Part shown: positions 6,773 to 11,719 of the stretch, piece by piece
Position numbering within the stretch: the first letter of the stretch is position 1
How the letters are laid out: each line of letters starts with the position of its first letter
Origin: Methanobrevibacter_A sp964547125
GTDB lineage: Archaea; Methanobacteriota; Methanobacteria; Methanobacteriales; Methanobacteriaceae
Length of the DNA stretch: 11,719 bases
Assembly (NCBI GenBank): GCA_964547125.1
Contig: CAZJLS010000055.1
Span: 1-11,719, forward strand
Direction: 5' to 3'
Notes under the pieces: generated by a model
Told to the model about the DNA's origin: nothing
Databases searched by the model: none
What the model saw: only the letters and a program-made list of their open reading frames with translations
Translations under genes and position numbers: made by a program

Positions 6773-7261
6773 ATGAAAAGTTATGGAATATTATTGATTA
6801 TATTAGTATTTTTTGTATCATTATCTACAATTAATGCTCATGGTGTTGATGTAACAGACAATCATATGGTTATTGCGAATGAATCTAATGGGGTTTATGT
6901 TAAATCATTAGCAGATTCTAATAATATTGATATTACAGTATATAAATTCACATCTGCTGATGAAGTTGAACATATTATTTTGCATGCGGTTAATAATACT
7001 GATAAAAAAATTGTGGTAATAGCATATCAAGATGAAGTAAAAGCTTTAATGGATGAATATCCGGAGTTGGCTAATCGTGTTTTCATACCTTCTGATAATG
7101 AAGATGATTTGGTTGATGCAATGATGCTAGCTAGTTCATCTGATTCTGATAATTCTTTGAGTAATTGGGATATTTTGGTTCCAGTGTTTGTTAGTTTAAT
7201 TGTTGGTGTGTTGATTGGTTTTGCTGGAGGTTTATTTTTAGCTAAAAAGAAATTATCTTAA
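6773..7261 (+). CDS. Secreted single-anchor protein of unknown fold, mature N-terminal HG
   Basis: A 162-residue protein I do not recognise. A signal peptide (1-22, cut after INA) would leave a chain starting H23-G with H31 close by. The outer domain (about 23-125) has an alternating strand/helix pattern and two histidines one helical turn apart (H67, H71, in EVEHIILH). A transmembrane helix spans about 132-155 (DILVPVFVSLIVGVLIGFAGG), with a KKK tail in the cytoplasm. The layout of signal, domain and C-terminal anchor resembles NikL- or CbiN-type helper proteins that sit next to CbiM/NikM, but I see no sequence match good enough to assign it. TAAGGAGGT (6754-6762) gives a strong ribosome binding site 10 bases before the ATG, and the gene follows the CbiM-like gene after 21 bases. 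It is the last gene of the cluster. Confidence 0.72.
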   Translation: MKSYGILLIILVFFVSLSTINAHGVDVTDNHMVIANESNGVYVKSLADSNNIDITVYKFTSADEVEHIILHAVNNTDKKIVVIAYQDEVKALMDEYPELANRVFIPSDNEDDLVDAMMLASSSDSDNSLSNWDILVPVFVSLIVGVLIGFAGGLFLAKKKLS

Positions 7262-7286
7262 TTATTTTTTTTATTCTATTTTTTTT
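7262..7286 (+). terminator. T-rich terminator of the ExbB/CbiM-like cluster
   Basis: Runs of eight and nine T directly after the stop codon, without a hairpin, fit archaeal oligo-T termination. The convergent ABCE1 gene ends at 7285, so the two transcription units abut. Confidence 0.5.
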
Positions 7287-9063
7287 ATTCTTCTTTTGTG
7301 TAGTAGTATTCTCCTTCTTCTTTTTGTTCACGGTCAAGGTAACTATCTAATTTGTTTACTCTAGGTCTTTTTGTTTCTTTATCTCTTCTGAATGTTATGT
7401 TTAGGTCTTTTAGGAAGATATTCATTGATGTTCGTAGGTCTGTTGGTGCTGTTGCTTTTCCTTTTAATCCCGGTTCTCCTTGGAATACCATAGCTCTGTC
7501 AGATACATAGTCTATAAATACTATGTCGTGATCTATTATTAGCGCAGCTGCATTTTCACTTTCTACTATTTTACTTATTGTTCTTCCTGCATTTAGTCTT
7601 TGTTCTACATCTAGAAATGCTGTTGGTTCGTCGAAGAGGTACATGTCAGCATCTTTTGCGAGTGTTGTTGCTATTGCTACTCTTTGTAGTTCTCCTCCAC
7701 TTAGGTCTTTTATGTTTTTGTCAAGTAGGTCTTTTAGTGCTAGTGGTTTGCTTATTTCACTATCGAATATGGCTGAGCCGTATGTTGGTGCATTTATGTA
7801 TAGGAAGCTTTCTACTGTTCCTTCAAAATCAGATACTATGTATTGGGGTTTGTATGCTATTGTTATTTCTTCTTCTACTTCTCCATTGTCTGCTTTTTCT
7901 ACTCCTGCTAGTATTTTGCTGAATGTTGTTTTTCCAATACCGTTGGATCCGAATGCTGTTATTATTTCGTCGTGGTATATTTTTCCTTCTTCTGCACTTA
8001 GTTCGAATCCTTTGTATTTTTTTTCTATTTTGTTGTAGCTTGTTAGTATGTTTCCTTCGTCTTCTGGTGTTGGTGGTCTTATGTCGAATTCTATTGCTTT
8101 TTTACGTATTCTTACGTTTTCTTCTTTTAGGAATCCGTTTATGTATGCGTTTATTCCTACTCTAACTCCTTTCATTCCAGATACTACTCCGTATGCTCCT
8201 GGTTGTCCGTAGAGTATGTGTATATTGTCGCTTAGCGCGTCTAGTGTTGCAAGGTCGTGTTCGATTACTAGTACTGTTTTATTATCTTCTGTTAGGGATC
8301 TTATTACATTGGTTACATTTATTCTTTGTCTTACATCTAGCCATGATGTTGGTTCGTCGAAGTAGTAGAAGTCTCCTTCTCTTAGTACGGTTGCTGCTAT
8401 TGCTACTCTTTGTAGTTCTCCTCCACTTAGATTTTCCATGTCTCTTTCGAGGATGTTTTTGAGGTGTAGGTTTTCTACGATGTAGTCGTATTTGTTTCGT
8501 TCATCTATGTTTTGTAGTAGGTTTTTTACGTTTCCTTTCACGACTTTTGGTAGTTGGTCGACCATTTGTGGTTTGTGTATTGTTTTTATTTCTTTGTTTT
8601 TTAGATTTTGGAAGTAGTTTTGTAGTGCTGATCCTTTGTAAAATTCTATGATGTTGTCCCAGTTTGCTTCGTTTTCGTATTCTCCAAGGTTGGGGGTTAG
8701 TGTTCCTGAGAGGATATTCATTATTGTTGATTTTCCAATACCATTTTGTCCAAGTAATCCAACTACACTTCCTTCTTTTAGTGTTGGTAGTCCAAATAGT
8801 TCGAATTGGTTTTGTCCATATCTGTGTATGGGGTTATCTAGTGCTTCTGGTAGGTTTATTACACTTACTGCGTCGAATGGACATCTGTTTGTACATATTC
8901 CGCATCCGGAACATAGTTCTTCTGATATTAGTGGTTTGTTTGTATTTTCGTCTATGATTATTGTATCTTCTTCCATTCGTACTCCTGGGCAGTAATCTAT
9001 GCATACGTAGTTACATTTTTTTGGTTGGCATTTGTCTTGGTCTAGTATTGAAATTCTACTCAT
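7285..9063 (-). CDS. Ribosome recycling ATPase ABCE1 (RNase L inhibitor homologue)
   Basis: A 592-residue cytoplasmic iron-sulfur ABC protein that splits ribosomes after termination, working with aRF1 or aPelota. The N-terminal domain binds two [4Fe-4S] clusters: cysteines C12, C17, C21, C25 and C51, C54, C57, C61. Nucleotide-binding domain 1 has Walker A GQNGIGKS (105-112), signature LSGGE (212-216), Walker B with D236-E237 and H-loop H269. Domain 2 has GSNGIGKTT (372-380), LSGGE (454-458), D478-E479 and H512. All catalytic positions are intact and the length is typical. The ATG is supported by a GAGAGGA-type ribosome binding site on the minus strand (complement at 9074-9080). It is transcribed alone, divergent from pth2. 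On its own strand it uses mainly A- and C-ending codons, as expected for a well-expressed gene here. Identification is essentially certain. Confidence 0.98.
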   Translation of the reverse strand: MSRISILDQDKCQPKKCNYVCIDYCPGVRMEEDTIIIDENTNKPLISEELCSGCGICTNRCPFDAVSVINLPEALDNPIHRYGQNQFELFGLPTLKEGSVVGLLGQNGIGKSTIMNILSGTLTPNLGEYENEANWDNIIEFYKGSALQNYFQNLKNKEIKTIHKPQMVDQLPKVVKGNVKNLLQNIDERNKYDYIVENLHLKNILERDMENLSGGELQRVAIAATVLREGDFYYFDEPTSWLDVRQRINVTNVIRSLTEDNKTVLVIEHDLATLDALSDNIHILYGQPGAYGVVSGMKGVRVGINAYINGFLKEENVRIRKKAIEFDIRPPTPEDEGNILTSYNKIEKKYKGFELSAEEGKIYHDEIITAFGSNGIGKTTFSKILAGVEKADNGEVEEEITIAYKPQYIVSDFEGTVESFLYINAPTYGSAIFDSEISKPLALKDLLDKNIKDLSGGELQRVAIATTLAKDADMYLFDEPTAFLDVEQRLNAGRTISKIVESENAAALIIDHDIVFIDYVSDRAMVFQGEPGLKGKATAPTDLRTSMNIFLKDLNITFRRDKETKRPRVNKLDSYLDREQKEEGEYYYTKEE

Positions 9064-9191
9064 TTTAACATTTTCCTCTCATATTTTTTTGGTATTGGTT
9101 TATATTATATTATTTTTAATAGGATTATGTTTAAATATTTTTTTTTAGAAATCTATTATTTAATTAATTTTTTAGGGATTTTGTTGTTGTT
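9064..9191. promoter_or_regulatory. Divergent promoter region between ABCE1 and pth2
   Basis: For the plus strand, TTTAAATAT at 9130-9138 is a good archaeal TATA box, placing the pth2 transcript start near 9160. For the minus strand, the complement of about 9102-9112 reads as a TATA-like TATAATATAAA and would start the ABCE1 mRNA near 9080, just ahead of its ribosome binding site. The element positions are seen; the start sites are estimates from usual archaeal spacing. Confidence 0.5.
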
Positions 9192-9530
9192 ATGAAACAG
9201 GCGATTATTGTTCGTAAGGATATTAAGATGGGTAAAGGTAAATTGGCGGCTCAGTGTTGTCATGCTAGTGTTGGTTCTTTTGAGAAGACTAGTTCTGATA
9301 TTATTCGTAAGTGGAAAAATGATGGTTGTGCTAAGATTGTTTTGAAGGTTCAGTCTTTAGATGAGCTTTTTGTTTTAAGAGAGATTGCTTTGGAGAATAA
9401 TATTTCTAATTTTCTTGTAACTGATGCTGGAAGAACTCAGTTACCTACATCTACTGTAACATGTTTGGGTATTGGTCCAGATACTGATGAAAATATTGAT
9501 AAAGTCATTAAGGATTTAAAGTTATTATGA
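9192..9530 (+). CDS. pth2: Peptidyl-tRNA hydrolase, archaeal/eukaryotic Pth2 type
   Basis: A 112-residue cytoplasmic enzyme that cleaves peptidyl-tRNA released by stalled or drop-off translation, freeing the tRNA. The Pth2 signatures are all there: KMGKGKLAAQCCHA (12-25), with the lysines and H24 of the active region, then TDAGRTQ and TVTCLGIGP near the C-terminus. The usual PGT before VT is STV here, a minor change. The length equals the family norm. The ATG at 9192 is preceded by only a weak AGGGA-like site. A good TATA box lies about 60 bases upstream, so it has its own promoter, divergent from ABCE1; both are translation quality-control genes. Codons are mainly T-ending. Confidence 0.96.
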   Translation: MKQAIIVRKDIKMGKGKLAAQCCHASVGSFEKTSSDIIRKWKNDGCAKIVLKVQSLDELFVLREIALENNISNFLVTDAGRTQLPTSTVTCLGIGPDTDENIDKVIKDLKLL

Positions 9531-9545
9531 TAAAACTATCATTTT
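9527..9545 (+). terminator. Small hairpin overlapping the pth2 stop codon
   Basis: ATGATA (9527-9532) and TATCAT (9537-9542) form a six-base perfect stem with an AAAC loop, followed by only three T. It could be a weak terminator or processing site between pth2 and the next operon; chance is also possible. Confidence 0.25.
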
Positions 9546-9600
9546 AATGAAAGCTATTTTTAATTAAATGGTATGAAATTTTTAAAGGTAAAACTGTAAG

Positions 9601-10266
9601 GTGATAAAAATTATAGAGTGGGTAATAAAAATAGGAGGAAGCCTCTTCCCAAAACACGCAATAGAATTAACAAAAAACCTAAAAAACACAAAAACACTAA
9701 TAATAACTGGAGGGGGAGAATTCGCAAACACAATACGAAAATATGATAAAAGTGAGAAATTCTCAAACGATATAACACACCAAACTGCAATAGAATGCAT
9801 GGACATAATATCAAAACTCCTAAATGATAAATTCACATTCACTCAAACAATAAACAACCTTCAAGAAGCAAATCAAGCAACACAAAACAATAAAATACCT
9901 ATACTTCTATGTTCTGAATTTTTAAAAGATAAAGACCCATTTGAACATAGTTGGAATGTAACTTCAGACTCAATAGCAGCATATATTTCACAACTATTAA
10001 ATGCAAAACTTTTAATAGCAACAAATGTAAATGGTATATATACTCGACAACCAACAGTTGAGGGTGCTAAATTTATTAACAATATTGATGCAAAAAAACT
10101 ACTAACTTTTAAAGAAACTTCAATAGATATAATGCTACCTTCAATTTTATTAAAATTCGGGACTAATTGTTATGTCGTTAATGGAAAGTATCCCGAAAGA
10201 GTATTATCAATAATTAAAAATCAAGGAAACGAAAAGTTTCCATATACATATATTAAAGGTGATTAA
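9601..10266 (+). CDS. mfnE: Amino acid kinase-family protein, MfnE-type methanofuran biosynthesis kinase
   Basis: A 221-residue cytoplasmic kinase. In methanogens this subfamily phosphorylates [5-(aminomethyl)furan-3-yl]methyl phosphate to the diphosphate, the activated furan unit later joined to tyramine-glutamate in methanofuran. The amino acid kinase fold is shown by VIKIGGSLF (8-16, with K10), ITGGGEFAN (35-43) and the ATP-side segment LIATNVNGIYT. The stretch PFEHSWNVTSDSIAAY (113-128) and C-terminal CYVVNGKYPERV are typical of the MfnE group. Older annotations call such proteins delta-1-pyrroline-5-carboxylate synthetase or glutamate 5-kinase-like, but the extra domains of those enzymes are absent. 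The start is GTG at 9601, with AAAGGT about 11 bases before it. Its stop codon is immediately followed by the ATG of the zinc-ribbon gene, and its last codons contain that gene's ribosome binding site, so the two are co-translated. Confidence 0.85.
   Translation: MIKIIEWVIKIGGSLFPKHAIELTKNLKNTKTLIITGGGEFANTIRKYDKSEKFSNDITHQTAIECMDIISKLLNDKFTFTQTINNLQEANQATQNNKIPILLCSEFLKDKDPFEHSWNVTSDSIAAYISQLLNAKLLIATNVNGIYTRQPTVEGAKFINNIDAKKLLTFKETSIDIMLPSILLKFGTNCYVVNGKYPERVLSIIKNQGNEKFPYTYIKGD
10256..10263 (+). promoter_or_regulatory. Ribosome binding site of the zinc-ribbon gene inside the mfnE end
   Basis: AAGGTGAT at 10256-10263 codes for the last residues of MfnE and at the same time matches the archaeal 16S anti-Shine-Dalgarno sequence, four bases before the ATG at 10267. 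It decides the start of the small gene and couples the two. Confidence 0.7.
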
Positions 10267-10428
10267 ATGGAAAAAGTAATGTGTGAATCTTGTAAACAAG
10301 AAATACCATTAATTGAACCATACGTTCAATTCAAATGCCCACAATGTGGTAAACCAATCGCAAGATGTGAAAAATGCAGAACATTCGGTCATGCATACAC
10401 ATGTGAATGCGGATTCGAAGGACCATAA
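10267..10428 (+). CDS. 53-residue zinc-ribbon protein, HVO_2753/DUF1610-like
   Basis: A small protein with eight cysteines in four pairs: C6-C9, C24-C27 (CPQCG), C34-C37 (CEKC) and C46-C48 (CEC), ending in GFEGP. This layout matches the archaeal two-zinc-ribbon family of HVO_2753, often encoded beside elongation factor 1-beta. In most such proteins the last pair is CxxC; here it is C-x-C. The ATG follows the mfnE stop codon with no gap and has an AAGGTGAT ribosome binding site inside mfnE; the EF-1beta gene starts 32 bases downstream. The context suggests a nucleic-acid- or ribosome-related role, but the exact function is unknown. Reading confidence is high because start, length, cysteine pattern and neighbours all agree. 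Confidence 0.88.
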   Translation: MEKVMCESCKQEIPLIEPYVQFKCPQCGKPIARCEKCRTFGHAYTCECGFEGP

Positions 10429-10460
10429 ATAAAAATTATATAAATATGGAGGAATAACTA

Positions 10461-10730
10461 ATGGGAGAAGTACTAGCAACAATAAAAGTAATGCCAGACA
10501 GCCCTGAAAGAGACTTAGAACAATTAAAAGACGCAATAAAAGCAGTAATTCCTGAAGATGCACAATTACATGAAATACAAGAAGAACCAATAGCATTCGG
10601 ATTAGTAGCTTTAAACACACAAGTCATAGTAGATGACGGTGAAGGAGGAACAGAATCCACCGAAGCAGCACTAAGCGATGTTGAAGGAATAGAAAGTATT
10701 CAAGTAACAGGTATCGGAAGATTAATGTAA
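10461..10730 (+). CDS. ef1b: Translation elongation factor 1-beta (aEF-1beta)
   Basis: An 89-residue cytoplasmic protein, the archaeal guanine nucleotide exchange factor for EF-1alpha, matching the catalytic C-terminal domain of eukaryotic eEF1Balpha. Family landmarks are the N-terminal VLATIKVMP, the segment EEPIAFGLVALNTQVIVDD (40-58) and the C-terminal IESIQVTGIGRLM. The length is standard. GGAGG at 10448-10452, eight bases before the ATG, gives a strong ribosome binding site. It is the last gene of the operon with mfnE and the zinc-ribbon gene, and a terminator follows. Codons are mainly A-ending with ATA isoleucine, like other highly expressed genes in the window. Confidence 0.97.
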   Translation: MGEVLATIKVMPDSPERDLEQLKDAIKAVIPEDAQLHEIQEEPIAFGLVALNTQVIVDDGEGGTESTEAALSDVEGIESIQVTGIGRLM

Positions 10731-10736
10731 ATAAAA

Positions 10737-10812
10737 AGAGAAAAAATTTTTTTCTCTAAAACAACTATTTTTTTAAAAAAACATTTTTTTTCAATAATTT
10801 CTAAAAACTTTT
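10737..10812 (+). terminator. Terminator cluster after the EF-1beta gene
   Basis: AGAGAAAAAA (10737-10746) pairs with the T run ending in CTCT (10747-10757) as a nearly perfect hairpin. Several further T runs of seven to eight bases follow up to about 10816. Hairpin plus repeated oligo-T should end transcription efficiently. Confidence 0.6.
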
Positions 10813-10814
10813 TT

Positions 10815-10823
10815 TTAAATAAA
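10815..10823 (+). promoter_or_regulatory. TATA-like element before the Nif3-like gene
   Basis: TTAAATAAA at 10815-10823 sits at a distance that would start transcription near 10845, giving a leader of about 20 bases. No ribosome binding site precedes the ATG at 10864, which suits a short-leader mRNA. The DNA around it is A/T runs, so confidence is low. Confidence 0.3.
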
Positions 10824-10863
10824 AAAAACTATTTTTTCTAAAAAAAGTATTTAAAACTTAATT

Positions 10864-11571
10864 ATGCAATCTATAGATTTATTTAAAACAATAGATGAAC
10901 TAATACCAAAAGAACTAGCATTACCTCAAGATAAAATAGGATATTTTGGAATAAACTACAAAAACACAGAAATATCAAAAATAAAAATAATGTTAGACAT
11001 ATTACCTGAAGACGATATCAAATCACAAGAAAACGAATTAATAATCACACATTATCCTCCAACATTCACACCAAAAACATCAACTTATGTAATAAATACA
11101 AACTGGGATATAATTGATGGAGGATCAAGTGATGCACTAGCACAAACATTAAATTTAGATGTCCTATCACAATTAGATAAAAACACAAAAATTGGCCGTA
11201 TTTGTGCTTATTATAAAACATTAGATAATTTTTTACTGGATATAAGTGATATTTTTGGAAAAGAAAATATACGAATTGCAAATAAAAAAGATTCTAAACG
11301 AAAAATAAACAAAGTAGCTATTCTTCCAGGATCAGGTTTATCAAATAAAAAATATATTAAAATTGCAAAAGAAATGGGGGCAGATGTATTTTTATCTGGA
11401 GATTTATCTCATAATTCATTAATTTTGGCTCAAAAATTTGATATTACATTAATTGATATTCCAAATTATTATACTCAATTACCTGGTTTGTATGTTCTTG
11501 CAGATTTATTATCTGGTATTGGTATTCCTATTGAAGTTGTAGATAAGGGTATTAGTTTGGATTATTTTTGA
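10864..11571 (+). CDS. Nif3/DUF34-family protein with a degenerate metal site
   Basis: A 235-residue protein of the Nif3-like (NGG1p-interacting factor 3, DUF34) family, usually a toroidal hexamer with a dinuclear metal centre and no settled function; some members are annotated GTP cyclohydrolase I type 2. Recognisable blocks are LIITHYP (59-65), INTNWDIIDGGSSDALA (77-93), VAILPGSG (151-158), GADVFLSGDLSHN (172-184) and LIDIPNYYTQLPG (196-208). Compared with the usual ligand motifs, THHP has become THYP, HTN has become NTN, GDxxHH is GDLSHN, and GHYxTE is PNYYTQ. Only H63, D82, H183 and D180 remain from those blocks. It starts at ATG 10864 without a ribosome binding site, 133 bases after the EF-1beta gene. 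Isoleucine codons are ATA or ATC early in the gene and almost only ATT late. The family call is firm; metal-dependent activity is doubtful. Confidence 0.85.
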   Translation: MQSIDLFKTIDELIPKELALPQDKIGYFGINYKNTEISKIKIMLDILPEDDIKSQENELIITHYPPTFTPKTSTYVINTNWDIIDGGSSDALAQTLNLDVLSQLDKNTKIGRICAYYKTLDNFLLDISDIFGKENIRIANKKDSKRKINKVAILPGSGLSNKKYIKIAKEMGADVFLSGDLSHNSLILAQKFDITLIDIPNYYTQLPGLYVLADLLSGIGIPIEVVDKGISLDYF

Positions 11572-11612
11572 AAATCTTATTTTTTGTATTACTTTTTTTA
11601 TTATTTTATTGG
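11572..11612 (+). terminator. Oligo-T terminator after the Nif3-like gene
   Basis: T runs of up to seven bases follow the TGA stop, including GTATTACTTTTTTTATT (11586-11602), nearly the same motif as at 1080-1095. No hairpin is apparent. Confidence 0.5.
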
Positions 11613-11627
11613 GTTTTGTATTACTTT
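11582..11627 (+). repeat. Direct repeat TTTTGTATTACTTT, two copies
   Basis: The 14-mer TTTTGTATTACTTT occurs at 11582-11595 and 11614-11627, 32 bases apart, about three helical turns. The first copy lies in the T-rich end of the Nif3-like unit, the second just before a TATA-like element. Confidence 0.55.
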
Positions 11628-11628
11628 A

Positions 11629-11665
11629 ATAAGGTTTATATGCTATATATTCTTATAATATTCAT
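11629..11665 (+). promoter_or_regulatory. Possible promoter for a gene beyond the right edge
   Basis: AATAAGGTTTATATG (11629-11643) looks like an archaeal BRE plus TATA box, and the following TATATATTC would place a start near 11664. No coding frame begins before the window ends, so the promoted gene, or an RNA gene, must lie further right. Confidence 0.4.
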
Positions 11666-11719
11666 AGTTAAACTTTGTTTTTTCAAAATAAATAATATTT
11701 AATTTTATTTTTTAAAAAT

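Noticed and set aside
7578..8995. Several plus-strand open frames opposite ABCE1, rich in Leu, Val and Phe or in Ser
   Set aside because: They are antisense shadows of a fully intact ABCE1 gene, with composition imposed by its codons, no ribosome binding sites and no recognisable domains.
9601..10266. Delta-1-pyrroline-5-carboxylate synthetase or glutamate 5-kinase of proline synthesis
   Set aside because: Only a short amino acid kinase domain is present, with MfnE-type motifs; the reductase and PUA domains of those enzymes are absent.
10309..10620. Minus-strand open frame across the zinc-ribbon and EF-1beta genes
   Set aside because: It runs antisense to two well-supported genes and has no ribosome binding site or domain.
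1..11719. Mobile element or recent foreign insertion
   Set aside because: I found no transposase, integrase, terminal inverted repeats or attachment-site duplication, and base composition is AT-rich throughout; the codon-style differences cut through genes instead of marking an island.

Overview
The window is strongly AT-rich DNA from a methanogenic archaeon, most likely of the order Methanobacteriales; the low GC and the type of surface protein suit Methanosphaera or a close relative. The archaeal assignment rests on ABCE1/RLI, a Pth2-type peptidyl-tRNA hydrolase and archaeal elongation factor 1-beta. The methanogen assignment rests on an MfnE-type kinase of methanofuran biosynthesis. I see no tRNA, rRNA, CRISPR array, insertion sequence or phage gene.

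Layout. (1) At 1-1061, the 3' part of a class I/II aminotransferase, open at the left edge. (2) At 1062-1482, a 421-base gene-free region with oligo-T termination signals, two 13-base palindromes spaced 31 bases apart, and a TATA-like element. (3) At 1483-4470, a 995-residue secreted, membrane-anchored protein with two FmdE-type modules, ending at a clear hairpin-plus-T terminator. (4) At 4593-7261, a five-gene same-strand cluster: an ExbB/TolQ-like proton channel, an ExbD-like DUF2149 protein, a Ser/Thr-rich surface protein predicted to begin with His-Pro-Gly-His after signal cleavage, a CbiM/NikM-like metal transporter subunit, and a second secreted single-anchor protein predicted to begin with His-Gly. 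(5) At 7285-9063, on the minus strand, the ribosome recycling ATPase ABCE1. (6) Divergent from it, pth2 (9192-9530). (7) An apparent operon of mfnE, a 53-residue zinc-ribbon gene and the EF-1beta gene (9601-10730). (8) At 10864-11571, a Nif3/DUF34-family protein that has lost most of its expected metal ligands. (9) An AT-rich tail with a possible promoter for a gene beyond the window.

Regions 5-8 are mostly translation-linked housekeeping genes plus one methanofuran gene. Regions 2-4 are the accessory part. There, surface proteins rich in candidate metal ligands sit next to a motor-like ExbB/ExbD pair and a CbiM-like permease, with no CbiO ATPase or CbiQ in view. My inference is an energised transition-metal (Ni/Co or Mo/W) acquisition system at the cell surface. 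The family calls are solid, but the shared function is a hypothesis.

Synonymous codon use also changes sharply along the window. Some genes favour ATA and other A-ending codons, others favour ATT and other T-ending codons, and the Nif3-like gene switches from one style to the other partway through.
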